Shown piece by piece: positions 25,423 to 37,300 of a DNA stretch of 64,000 nt. Under the pieces are notes generated by a model. That model saw nothing but the letters and a program-made list of their open reading frames with translations, did no database searches and was not told where the DNA came from. This stretch comes from Lumnitzera littorea (Eukaryota; Streptophyta; Magnoliopsida; Myrtales; Combretaceae). Position 1 is the stretch's first letter, and every line of letters begins with the position of its first letter. Location: the NCBI GenBank assembly GCA_024138015.1, contig JAMXBB010000011.1, positions 72,854,522 to 72,918,521 of the forward strand, written 5' to 3'. The translations under genes and the position numbers were made by a program.

Positions 25423-25861
25423 TGATGTAGGATAGTGGAAGCAAAAATAATAAAACAAAAAAAGAAAAATTAGGGAAAGCACGAAAATCAATGAGAAAAA
25501 TTAATCTAAGCAATTTTTTAATTTTTTTTTTACGAAAGAATAACAAAACCTAGAAAATGTTTATACAGCCTCACTCCACATGATGAGAAAAAAGACTGGC
25601 CTCACACCATCAGTAAAAAAAAAAAAAAGGCATGATACCAATTCGAAAAAAATAATTTTATTTAATATTTAATCACTCTCTTAATTGATTATAACCTTTG
25701 CTTATTTATAAATATAATAAGATCTAATATTCTAAGAAAATAAATCTTAATAAATTTAGGAAATAAAAGATTTCATATCTTGAATAAAAGATACATATCT
25801 AACCAAATCCTAAAATAAAAGATATTCATAATATTATTTTACTCTTTCTTGATTCACATCA
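25423..25861 (-). repeat. 3' LTR of the small gypsy-like element
   Basis: Matches 26811-27102 over the runs around AATCAATGAGAAAAATTAAT, TATTTATAAATATAATAAGAT and GATTTCATATCTTGAATAAA. It carries an extra ~145 bp in the middle (about 25558-25690) that is absent from the right LTR, so either it gained an insertion or the partner lost sequence. Confidence 0.85.
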
Positions 25862-26810
25862 TTCTCTCTTTTTTAAAAAGATTCGTCCTCGAATATGTAA
25901 GATTTCCTCTAAGTCTTCTTGGATTAAACAATAATATGCGAAAGTCGATTTTGAATTCTTGATCGAATGATTCTCCATGCTTCTCATTATCTTTTCTTGG
26001 TATAAAAATTTTTAACTTTAATAAATAGTTGCAAGTACAATGTTGTTGTTTCGATTTTTGACAATGCCAACCATCATATCTTCTTTCAAATATTTTGGAT
26101 TCATACAATGAATTTCTCCAGCAAACTCATATAATTCATTGTTTATATTAATTTTCTTATCAATTTTCGTACACATACGAATCTGAACAGGAACTGATTT
26201 AACATGACCTAAAGATTGCGATGTAAGAGCATTTAGTATAGTCTTATCGCCTTTCTCAAGAATAAGATCAAACGACTCATATATTTTTTTATCTAGCTCA
26301 TCACTAATGATTTTTCTTTCAATCTCTACAAAATTATTATTGTTTTGAAAATGAATTAACTTAGTTATAGGTGAAACTAGTATAACCTTACTAATATGCT
26401 CACAAAGTTCCTCTATCTACTTAGGTGTGCTATCTTAGATATTTTCATGATATGGTTCAATTTTAAAAGAATTATCTACTATGTCAATTTTTTGGATAAT
26501 ATGTGAGACTTAGGTTATGACATGCCTTTCCTAATTAACAGGTAATTTAGTAATTCCTAAGGTATAAAAACAACGATTAATATGTTCAAGTTGGCGATTT
26601 GTACTCAATATAGTCATAACCTTATTGCTCTTTGACATAAATTGCTCAAAAATATTATTGAAAGTGGATTTTATATTATTGATATTTTGGTGCACAATAA
26701 AAGCAATTTTTTTCTTCAAATCCTAAGAAATGACATTAAAGTCTAGTTCTAAAAAGAACGAGATAATAGGCTCTAAGAAGAAACACATTATTTGGCTTTG
26801 ATATCAGATT

Positions 26811-27102
26811 TGATATAGGGCAACAAAAGCAAAAATTATAAAAGAAAGAAAAATTAGCGAAAGCATGGAAATCAATCAAAAAAATTAATTTAACCAAATT
26901 TTTTTTTATGAAAGAATAACAAAACTTGATTACAAGCTTTACCTATTTATAAATATAATAAGATATAATATTCTAAAAAACTAAATTTTAATAAATTTAG
27001 AAAATAAAAGATTTTATATCTTGAATAAAAGATACTTATCTAACCAATACTAAAATAAAAGATATTGATAATATCATATTTACTCTTTTTTGATCCGCAT
27101 CA
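26811..27102 (-). repeat. 5' LTR of the small gypsy-like element
   Basis: The partner of the 25423-25861 repeat. The tRNA primer-binding-like site directly adjoins it at 26794-26810, which fixes the element's - orientation. Confidence 0.85.
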
Positions 27103-30100
27103 ATATTTATATTATTAAAGTGGATTCACCCTTAAGTAACTGTTCTTTTAAACATCTGCTCCTTTAAACATTACCATTTAACTATCTAATTAAAATTTTA
27201 TTGTAAAAAAACCAACATTAAAAATAAATTATTAAAACTATAATTATTTTATACTAAAAGCAAAATTGACATATCAACCTGCTTCCTTCCATTAATTTCT
27301 CATAATCTTAAAACTCACTTTCTCCATTATTTCTCTAGATAACGTGATGCTTATCTCATGATCTCTCTCCTTGATGGTTTATCTTTTTTTTTTTTGTTTT
27401 CTTTCTTTCATTACGTGCATTGTATGGCTAAGATTCAGATTATGAAGAAATATAACTATAATGATGATTGATGTTCACTCATATGGATGAATTTTTATCT
27501 GTAATATTAATTTGTGCATAAGTAAAAAACTAAAAGATCTAAAGTAAGTATAGGTAGAGGAAAAAAGAATAAATCTATATTTATATTATCTAATAAAATT
27601 TATGATTTTTTATCGAATAAATAATGGCAAATTTTAAAGATATAAATTTAATTTATACGTGCATTGCGGATGCGTTGTCTATTAGTATATATGTGTGTAT
27701 GTATGTGCGCGCGTACATGCATATACATATATAGATGGTGTTATTATTACGGGTATCCTCTACATATTTAATAAAAGATTAAACATGAAAATTAGGAAAA
27801 AGTGTAAATAATTCATAAACTTTTGTTTTAACATGGATATACTTCTAAACTTATAATGTGTATTTTAATACCTCCTAAGCTCTTTGAAATTGACAATATA
27901 AACACATATGCTTTTCTAGTATTTTTAAAAGCTTGTTTGACTTGGTACATATACACTTTTACCAAAAGTAAAAATTATTTGTTAGTAATGTGGGATTAAT
28001 ATTTACTTTTTGAACTTGTTTGGAGCTTGGCCAAAAAATGAAAAGAACTTCTTTGGAGCGGAAACATTTGTTTTGACCTCATGCTTTTTCAGTTTGAAAT
28101 TTTATTTATTTTTAATTTTCACTTTAAATATAAAAAAAAAAAATATTAGAGGTGTTATGGTTCATAGATTCAAAAACTGAACTAATAAACCTAAGGGTCC
28201 AAGACTTGGCTTATCCTAACCAAATCAAACTCGCACCTAGGTCTAAAGTATATATGTATGGTATGGCTGTATCTGTTTTTTTTTTTTTTTTTTTTTTCCT
28301 CTTAACGAAAATAATAATTTGAACTATAAAACAAAACTTAAGTCTAAAGACAAAAACTAAGTACAAAAGTAAAAAAAAAAAAAAAAAAAACATATCTTAT
28401 GTTTATCGTAATTTCCATTTTAGACAATAACCACTTTTGTCCTTTTTTTTTTTTTTTCCATTGTTCATATCGAGATATATATTGTAGTTGGTGTCAATTC
28501 TCCATTTGGAAATACAGGGTTAGCATTGTTAGGCTTAGGCCTCAAATTGCTCAAAAGATTGAGCGTATAAACATAAATGCTGTCTTTGGGACCATGTAAA
28601 TTATGGGCATTTAAACAGTAAGAGAAAGCTCGGAAAGGAGAGAATTATTATTGAGATTTTACTTAGAAACGCCCTGTTATATAACGGACTTGACTTATGT
28701 TCGATTCCACGGTATTTTAGATTCCATGTTTTCGCAGCTCCCCAAATGCTTAAGAAAAGTAAAATGATAAGTTGTAAAGGCAGTTTGCTATGTTAATTTT
28801 ATGTGTATTTAGTTATCTTATCTTTAATATTTAGAGTTTTAAAAGATCTTATTTGTTTAATTCTCTTATCTTTAAAATTGAGCATTTAAACTTTAAAATC
28901 TTTTTTTAAAAAACAGAAACTTCATATCTTTGAAAAATATGCTTTAAAATCTTATTTTACTATTTTACCATTTGATCAAATATTCAAAAGTACTTAAAAT
29001 TAAAAAAAAAAAGGTACATAAAATCAAGGACAGAAAGATGATACATATAAGTCAAAGCACACTTTTTCCGTAAAGATTTAATATATAAATATTCAATCTA
29101 GAGATAAGAGGATTAAAGATATACTAAACAAATATAAAAGGATATATTTATAATTTACCAAAAATAAAATTCGCCGAAGCTCGAGCAAAATGCGAATACG
29201 AAAGAATCAAAAAGTTGTGAAACAAAATGTCTTCGTAAATAAAAAATTGGAATATCTAAAGGATGACCTGAAAACGTTGCTCAATTATAATATAATATAT
29301 GGTGCATGATGTTGCTTCCCTCAACAAGCTACATAGCACGTTGCCATTATAATTTTATATCCAGGCAATACAGCACAATTACTCCAGAGGTATGAATACC
29401 ATGTCGGATTTGAAACCTCCGTAAAATTTACCGCCTTCTTTTCATTTTAAACCAGGTTTCAATTTCAAATTGAAAAAAATTATAATTCTTCAGTGAAGTG
29501 CTTTAAAAATTAGTATAACTGAAGTAGATAATTTTTAGGGGAAAATCGGAAAAGAAGAAAGTACTCAAGTTTTTTTAAGATTATTGTGTTGTTTTATCAA
29601 TGAAATTGTCCAATCTGACCTTAAAATAATGGATTATACTAGCCCATCAATAGCACCGTAAAAATTCATGTTGTTGATTACTGAAAATGTTTGGTTGTAG
29701 AAGTGAAAATACGTTTTCGAGGAATCAAGAGAAAAAATTTTAAAAAAAAATTCATGCCTATTTTCATTTGAAAAAATGGATATAAATGGCGTCGTAGGGG
29801 TGTAGATAAGACAGCACATTGCAAATGTTTACTTGTGAGAGGTGGTAAAAACTGATGGTTACTAAAGGTCAAGCATTTAATAACTAACTTTTGACTTTTG
29901 AGCTCCTTTGAAGCCTTGATTAAACATTTGCAATGATAAATAATATTAACTTTTCTTTTTTGGATTATATATGAAAAATTATTAGCTTGAACATATTATA
30001 TTAAAGCATGAGATTGACTATGGTGTTATACATCTTAGAAATTAACTTCTACCAATAATTTCCTTTAATCATTATTCAAATTAAAATTGTGCTTTTTTAT

Positions 30101-31100
30101 CTCACAAACAATTAAAAGTTAATTTTAATAAACCGATAATTTTTTTTTTTCACTATGAGGACTATTACTTTTCTATAAATCATGTTTTCCAACTTTAAAT
30201 TAAAAAAAAGAAACTTGAATTCTAGATGGAAATTATAAAGATATTGGGCATACATATCTCATGTGCATATCCAGTAACTTTCAATGAGAGAATTTGCCAA
30301 AACTTGGTATAGAAAATTGTGTCCTATGGAACAAATTATAATAGGTATATACTTGCCAAAATGTTGCCAAGATATTATTATCTCTTTGTAAAATAAGCAT
30401 CAAACATCATAATAAGATTCCAATTACTTAATTAATTAATCCTTAATTTTCAATTTATTTGTTGCATAATTAGCATGAATTCCATTTTCCATAGGGATAA
30501 AAACATGTCGAATTCTCCTTTTTCTATCAATTTTAATAATAACCACTGTTATTAAATCCGGTTTAGGTAATTGACTTATATAGGAATTAAGAGAAAAACC
30601 AGATTAAATCGAAAATCGAATCGAATTGAATCATAGAAATAATCCGAATTTAACAATATTAATAATAACCATTAATTCAACTCTAGTAAAGACTCCTGCG
30701 CTACACACAATCTAAGAGCATTTTCCGCATGAAAAATCATTTAAGACTGATGGCCTAAACTCTGAAGCTCCTAAGATTAAGACAGTTCTTTGGTGCATTT
30801 ATTCACAATTTAATGTAGAGCTAAATGGAAGAAGAGAAATAATGGGGGGCGAAGGGACCATAATGATGAAGCTGTCTACAAGATTTTAAAATATTGAATT
30901 GAAAGTTTGAACAAAATAGAGGCGGCAGCTAATATTTCAGTTCCTAACCAATTAGCTAAAATATTATCCCATAACGTTTATTGCGTGCAAAATGAGACTG
31001 AAATAGAATCACAACTTTCTTTAAACATTATAGAGTCGCGATTTTAGAAATAGGAGCACTCCCTTTTTAACTTGGGATTTTAATTCCAAAACTAAAGAGG
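27103..31100. other. Gene-free AT-rich intergenic region
   Basis: No gene was recognised. Low-complexity tracts include a 23-nt T run at 28276-28298, a ~20-nt A run at 28371-28390 and another T run near 28442-28457. Short frames here are made of homopolymers. A patch near 28640-28760 is slightly GC-richer but shows no motif. Confidence 0.5.
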
Positions 31101-31102
31101 AG

Positions 31103-31400
31103 TGTGTGAGAAGTTGAGCTTTGCTTCAGATTGTAGTTAACTGGCCTGATCTGTTGCAGATCTGCATACAAGACTTCCAGAAGAGAGAGATCATATGAGA
31201 GAAAGATTTTGTGTAAAATGTGTGAATTCATTAATTCAATTCTGTAGTGTGTGGTATTTATATTACCCCTGATACATGTGTGAAATCACTAACCAATATA
31301 CACAAAAAGGAAAGAGAACAGGAAACAACTTAACTGTACAAACTAACTTACACTAACTGTACGTAAGAACAGAATATAATAAAGAGTATATATTCCTACA
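31103..31400 (-). mobile_element. Copia-like solo LTR candidate
   Basis: On the - strand the segment starts TGTAGGAATATATACTC and ends CTCACACA (TG...CA, 298 bp). It contains TATAAATA (plus-strand TATTTATA near 31255) about mid-way, with CT-rich sequence and an AGATCTGCAACAGATC palindrome downstream. This layout of TATA and short leader is typical of Ty1/copia LTRs. A sequence resembling a reversed primer-binding site (GATACCA) follows at 31407. No internal domain is present and the target duplication is unclear. Confidence 0.55.
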
Positions 31401-34200
31401 GAGCGTGATACCAATTCATTCCAATCAATCAAAGTTACAAATAAACCTTAATGTTTGAACCTAAGTCTCACAATTCTATGTATGACATGTATTATGATTA
31501 TACAATGATAAATTATATAAACATATCACGCTATGTACAACATACAATGTGCATAAGTTACAATCGAACGTACCATATGTTTATACATTATAATACATAC
31601 ATATATAAAATATATGAATGTAGTGTAATATGAAATATATATTATAGTATAGTATATAATGCAGAATATATGTGGTGTATATATGATACGTGACATACAT
31701 TCATATATATATATATATATAGATTTATTATTATGTGGTATGCAAACATTGTTTTTATCTACTGTGCAACATATAAGTATATATAATATTTTATATACAA
31801 TATATTAAGTATGTATTATAATTTAATATGATACTTTGATATATGTTATCTTCTATATATGTATTTTGCCTAAGCCTCTCCATAATGGCTCGTTTACTTC
31901 ATAAAAGAGAATGAAAGGGAATAGAATTAGAATTTTACGAGGAATAGAATAAAAGTGTAATACATATTACTTTATTTAATTAGATTTATAAGAAATTTAA
32001 GAATAAACATGTAATATAACTTTAATGATTAAATTATTCTCGATCTATTTTTTTTAATTAATCCTAAAGTAATAGGTGATGGTGGTAGTGACAGCGGCGG
32101 TTGAAGGTGGTGACGGTGGTGGCAGTAGTTAGCAGCGGTATTGGGGGTGGCAATAGTCAGTAATAGCGGTGGTAGTGGTAGTAGTAGTAGTAATAATGGT
32201 GATGAATTATGATTTTTTGGTTGAATTAAGAAATTCTTATGAAATTATTTTTTTATAACAAAAAATCAAGTGAACGTCGTAATAAGAATAAGAAAGAAAT
32301 AAAATTTCAATTTTCCCAAGTGGACGGAATGTAAAACTCTTGAACTACAACATGCTAAGTTGACTGATAGACAAGTGCATAGCCCCTATGAGCTGTGTAT
32401 CACCACAAGAGGAGGGAAACATCCCTTGACGTCGGATAATTATAACTGCTTGAATCTAGAATTTTCTTAGAGTAAGAATCTATCTCCATGTGTTACAATT
32501 TGAACGGGTCTGGTAAAAAAAGATTAGAACCTTAATTTATGAATTTTGATAGTTATTGCTACTTATTACATCACCTTTGTGCATTATACTGATGTACACA
32601 CCATAGTCTCTTTATTGAGACGATTTTAGCTCCCATAGTATGCTCTATTTTGCATATGTACTTAATCGTAAAGCACTTGTAAACTCATCTTCGGATTGAA
32701 GATGCCCCATAGCTAGAGATACATAAGTAGGTTAAATGAATTAACTAGATCTGATTTACTTCAGTCTATGGAATAAATAGATTGTATTTATTTGATTCGC
32801 TTTTTAAACGAATCAAAAATCTTAATCTCTAACTCATTTAAAAAAAAAGGTTGGGTAAGCTAACTTGTAAGCCAAATTTATAAATTTGGTAAATGGGTTA
32901 AATCAAAGCTATTTACTTTGGTTTGGATTAAATGGACTACGTTCATTTAGGCTATCTTTTAAACGAACCAAATAACTCGATCCAAACATATTTATAAAGC
33001 AAGTTAAATGAGCTAGTATATAAGCCAAAATCCATTTAGATATCTTTACCTATAGCAAGAAAGTAACAAAATACAAGAGGTGGACACTGTTACCAAAAAA
33101 TAAAATGAGATTGTTGAATTCATTTCCAATTCTATCTTATTCCATTTCAAATTACTTTTATATATAAATATCACCTCTAAGCGTAAAAAAGTTCTTTTTG
33201 ATGTATTATATCTTTATGGGATAATTTTAGCAACCAAAATTCTTACTTTTACCCCTAGAGTTAAGTAAAGTGATGGCTTCTTCACTAATCACGTCGCATT
33301 AAATGACAGTTTTCTATAATTTTGAAACTTCCATTTGTAACACATTTTTGGAACTTCTTTTTATCACGTCTTGTTTCCACAGTGTTGGAATTTCCTTTTA
33401 TAACAATTCCACAATCTTAGAATTTTTACATTTTCATTCTTTGTTACTTGTATATTCATCTTAGCTTTTATTTTTGCATTTTAATGACCAATTCATTGTT
33501 TTTTCTCTTTTAATAATCATCGATCTGTAATGTTATGAAACAATAATCGTACGAGTGTCCCCCGATGTTGAATAAGAAGTAGACTTTATGAGATTACATA
33601 TACACACACATATATATAAATAAATATTATGAAATAGATAAACAGAATTTAACTTGTACAGTTTCTTATCTATATCAGGCAGACGCTGGCCATGAAAACC
33701 GGTAATAAACAAACGAAACTTTCTGTTTAGAGAACCTTGTAGAAAGAAAATGAAAAAGAAAACGCCTCGAATGACTACTATGTGCATAAACACAAAACAA
33801 CATTTTGGCAAATAAAAATCACCCTAAAAAAACCATTTCCTTATTTTCCTACAACCCTACTACCAAGCTGAAGCAGTAGCACCGGATTCTCTTCCCTCTC
33901 TCTCTCTTTCTCCTTTCTTTATCTTCCCTCGTAAAAGTAACTTTATCATAGGTTATACGATGCGGTTAGGTCCACCAACCATCACTTCTCTTCTCTCCTC
34001 ACCTTCCAATCATCTGGTGCCACGTAATACCCCTTTTAAAAAAAGTTAGTCCACACTTACGGCCCCACCCAAGAATCTCTGTTCTCCCCCGCAACCCCCA
34101 AAAAAAGCCAAACCCATGATCAAACCCTCCCTGGCGGCCTAACCCAACCCCATTCCGCCAAGAAAAAGTAAACCCACCCTCTCCTCCTTCTCTTTCTTCC
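31401..34200. other. Intergenic region upstream of the DHHC gene
   Basis: AT-rich with TA runs (for example about 31705-31723). An imperfect GGT/AGT triplet repeat fills 32075-32200. Around it, 31887-32330, the two sides carry loosely inverted words (TCGTTTACTTC near 31890 and the complement CCGTCCACTTGGG near 32325), possibly an old MITE. GAGTTAAATG-type dispersed words recur at 32840-33020. A CT-rich block at 33890-33925 may be part of the DHHC promoter. No coding exon was recognised. Confidence 0.45.
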
Positions 34201-34358
34201 TTTCTCCGGTGGAAGCCCAACGCATCATGGCTCGTTTGAAACCCTAACGAAACCCTAATTGGAACAACAAACCAAAGTCTTGGTTGGGGGGTTTTGAGTT
34301 GGGTTTTGTTTTGTTCATTCGTTAATTATATTTATTTGGGGTTGTTGAGTTTAAAGAT

Positions 34359-37300
34359 ATGTACACGGTTCCTCCAGTACCTCAAAAGCCGGATCCTGGA
34401 TCCGGTGATGTCCGGGTCTACCAGACCTGGAAAGGAAGCAATGTGAGCATATTTACTTTAATTTTTCACTTAATAATCACTTTATAAGTTTTTTCTTTCT
34501 TTTTTCTATCCTTGGGATTTCCATGTTTGTGGGTATTCTTGCTTTATTTATTTATTTTTTGCAAGCTTCCTCAAGTCGTACATGTAATCTCGATTACTAT
34601 TTAGCTTATGGGGAGAAATATAGAGAAAGATAATAGCTTTTTGTTTTATGTATGATGTGAAATAGTGAATGCGTGTGGCTTACTAGTCATAATCTAAATT
34701 TTTTTGGTTAAGTAGTAGTCATACTCAAATTGATTAAGTATAGTTTTTGATTTCGGCTTTAATTGGTCTGGCTATCTTGGTAATTTGAACTATCCTTGGT
34801 CCATACGAGCATGTTCTGTGAAGATGACTTGTCCTGGCATCTAGTGTATGATTAGGCTATATAATCATATTTTCAATACTGGAAAGTATAGCTTTACTCA
34901 ATTGATTATTGAAAGGAAAAAGTTTGATGGGTCTGGAGTTTAAGCTGAAGTATGGGTTGATTACTTCTGTTTCCATGGTTTATATTGTTTCTTTAAGTGA
35001 TTAGTTGTCTGTGTTTGAAGTGTAGTGGCAAGGAACAGTAACTGCTGCTTAGAGTATCATAAATGAACTACCAAAGTGACTTAACGGTGTTTGATGGGCA
35101 TTGTTCATTATATCGTTTGTCTGAGGTACCTTATGGCATCAATTTATGGGGATGTGGATAAATGCTCAAGTAGAATTTCTTGCTTTTCAAGTGTTTGGCT
35201 TGTTAAGAACTGTTATTTGCATGCCTTTTCTTATTGGTTGCTTACTCTTAGCAAGGTTTCAGTGTCTGTTGCTTGAGTATGGATTTACGGCTTGTCCTTA
35301 TGTTGTGCTTTTGCTATGACTAAGTACAAGAAGGTGATGATTTCTTATCAGTTATGTGAGGTTCTCACTGGATTCGGTTTCATTGCAGATATTTTTCCTT
35401 GGGGGAAGGCTTGTATTTGGTCCTGATGTTAGGTCACTTGGTCTTACCATACTCCTTATTGTTGCTCCTGTTGTGATCTTCTGTGTTTTTGTAGCCAAAA
35501 AACTTATGGATGACTTTCCAAATGATTGGGGAATATCCATAATGGTTGCCGTTGTTGTCTTTACTATTTATGTAAGTTACCTTTGATGCTATGCAGGTGT
35601 TCTTATTCTCTTAGCATTTTTTGTTCTTGAATTATTTACATTTTCAATATGTGGAAGTATCTATAATGCGAGTCATTTGCTGTTGGGCTTGAAAATCACA
35701 ACTTTCTGACATATAGATGAATTCAATCAAGGGAAAATCGGAATTTTGTTCTCCAAATCTAGGGACCAGTTATGGATACACTGCCTAAACTCTCAAAAAC
35801 GCGTTTTTACCTCCTGAAAGTTTTAAATGTGCATTTACTACCCCAAACAATCAATAAAGGTCTCAAAGCGGTTGCTAAAGGATTCTTTTTAGCAATGATC
35901 TGCAAGCTTTGGCGATGTTGTGGGAGGTGAATGCATTTTTTGAAAGTTTTAAGGAGGTAAAAGCACATTTTGGGAATTAAGGGGGTGTATCAGTACATGA
36001 GTAATACTATTGGGAGTGAATTTGCACTTATATTTCAATTATTGCTTTCCTCTATTTTACATGCTTCTTCCAACAAAGGAACCCAAGTTTGTGACAGTGT
36101 GAAGAAACCTTTCTGAGAGTCTGAAATGGTAAAATCCTTTGCTTCATTATAGTCATTAAGACCAAGACAGTGAGTCAATTTATAATGATCCTACCCATTG
36201 TTTTGGTACTTTATTCCATGAAGAATATGGTGTATGGTGGGATGGCTTGAATCCAATGCCAGTGGAAAGAGAATGTTTTGTCAATGTTGAGATTTGAATG
36301 GTGGGGATGGATGACTCTGGTTTATGCTATTCTATGAGATTAGCATGAAATATGACTCATATTTGAGCTCAAGTTCTCAAATTGTTTATACAAATTCTAG
36401 TTTCAGTGTAGATATAGATCACGATATTGGAATTTAAGTACCATGCATTCATCACACAAGCAGCTGCCACATGAAAGCTTAAAGTCTACATCTAAAGATT
36501 CATCAGGCTTTGTTACCAATCTCTCTTGGCAAAGCATTCCTGAGATTTTTAGCTTGTGTATAAATCAGTGAAGGTGGCTTATTATTTCTCTGCAACCATG
36601 TCGAATGCTGCCAGAGATTATTCTGATTGGTTATCCCTGCAATTTAAAGTCTCACTGTTTGCATATTGCAAACCTGTAAAAATGCATAGTATACATCTGC
36701 TTCCACTCTCTTCTTTCCTTCTAGAGTTTGCTTAAATACCATTTTTAAAGTCCGGATCAGATTCTTTTCCTTGCATTGAATTGGTGGACCAATGTTGGTA
36801 TATCTACTGAAAGATTTCTTTTACTTGCTTCCTCCTCTCTTCATGGAGCATGCTTGTCCCACTATGCCATCTTTGTGCCTTCCAATTACATATTATAATT
36901 AAGGTCTCACTGGATGATGTTACTGTATATTTCTTAGTTTTGAGAAATTTTCCTGTCTGGATTTGCTTGAAAGTGGGTTAGGTTACTCAGCAAACTGAAC
37001 TTCATAGACTAATTGTGGAAGAAGAAACAGAGCATCTGTAATTAGGGAACTTGGAGAAAATTTCACGATCAATTTATGTAAGAATGAATTTAGGAATGCA
37101 TTTATACTCATCCCTTTGGATATATCTGATAAAATTGGAACATTGTTTGTGCTTGTTTATAGCAGAGTTAGAATTGGGTAAGGAGTAAACTAGGTTTGTA
37201 ACTCCGTTAATTTACTGATGAAGCCTACTGTACAAATGCAAGCTACATCAATAAATAAATCATTCATATTTTCACATTAAATGCAATAATCTTTGCAATC

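Larger units (their letters stand above)
25423..27102 (-). mobile_element. Small non-autonomous Ty3/gypsy-like LTR retrotransposon
   Basis: Both LTRs are visible. The left copy at 25423-25861 (439 bp) contains an extra block relative to the right copy at 26811-27102 (292 bp). Each is bounded TG...CA on the - strand. Next to the right LTR is a primer-binding-like site (on -, TGATATCAAAGCC, close to the usual initiator-tRNA-Met complement TGGTATCAGAGCC). Next to the left LTR is a purine tract (on -, AAAAAAGAGAGAA). The flanks read ATATA and ATATT, an imperfect target duplication. The ~950-bp interior has no reverse transcriptase or integrase, only degenerate frames on - (26719-26531 and 26108-25854). 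The second ends in a GGACGAATCTTT-type stretch, as do some plant gypsy polyproteins. Confidence 0.85.

Noticed and set aside
28681..28740. A GTTCGATTCC word resembling a tRNA B-box
   Set aside because: No matching A-box, acceptor stem or anticodon arm could be folded around it.
31103..31420. A full copia element suggested by the GATACCA word next to the LTR
   Set aside because: A second LTR should follow that word to the right and none does, so only a solo LTR candidate is kept.
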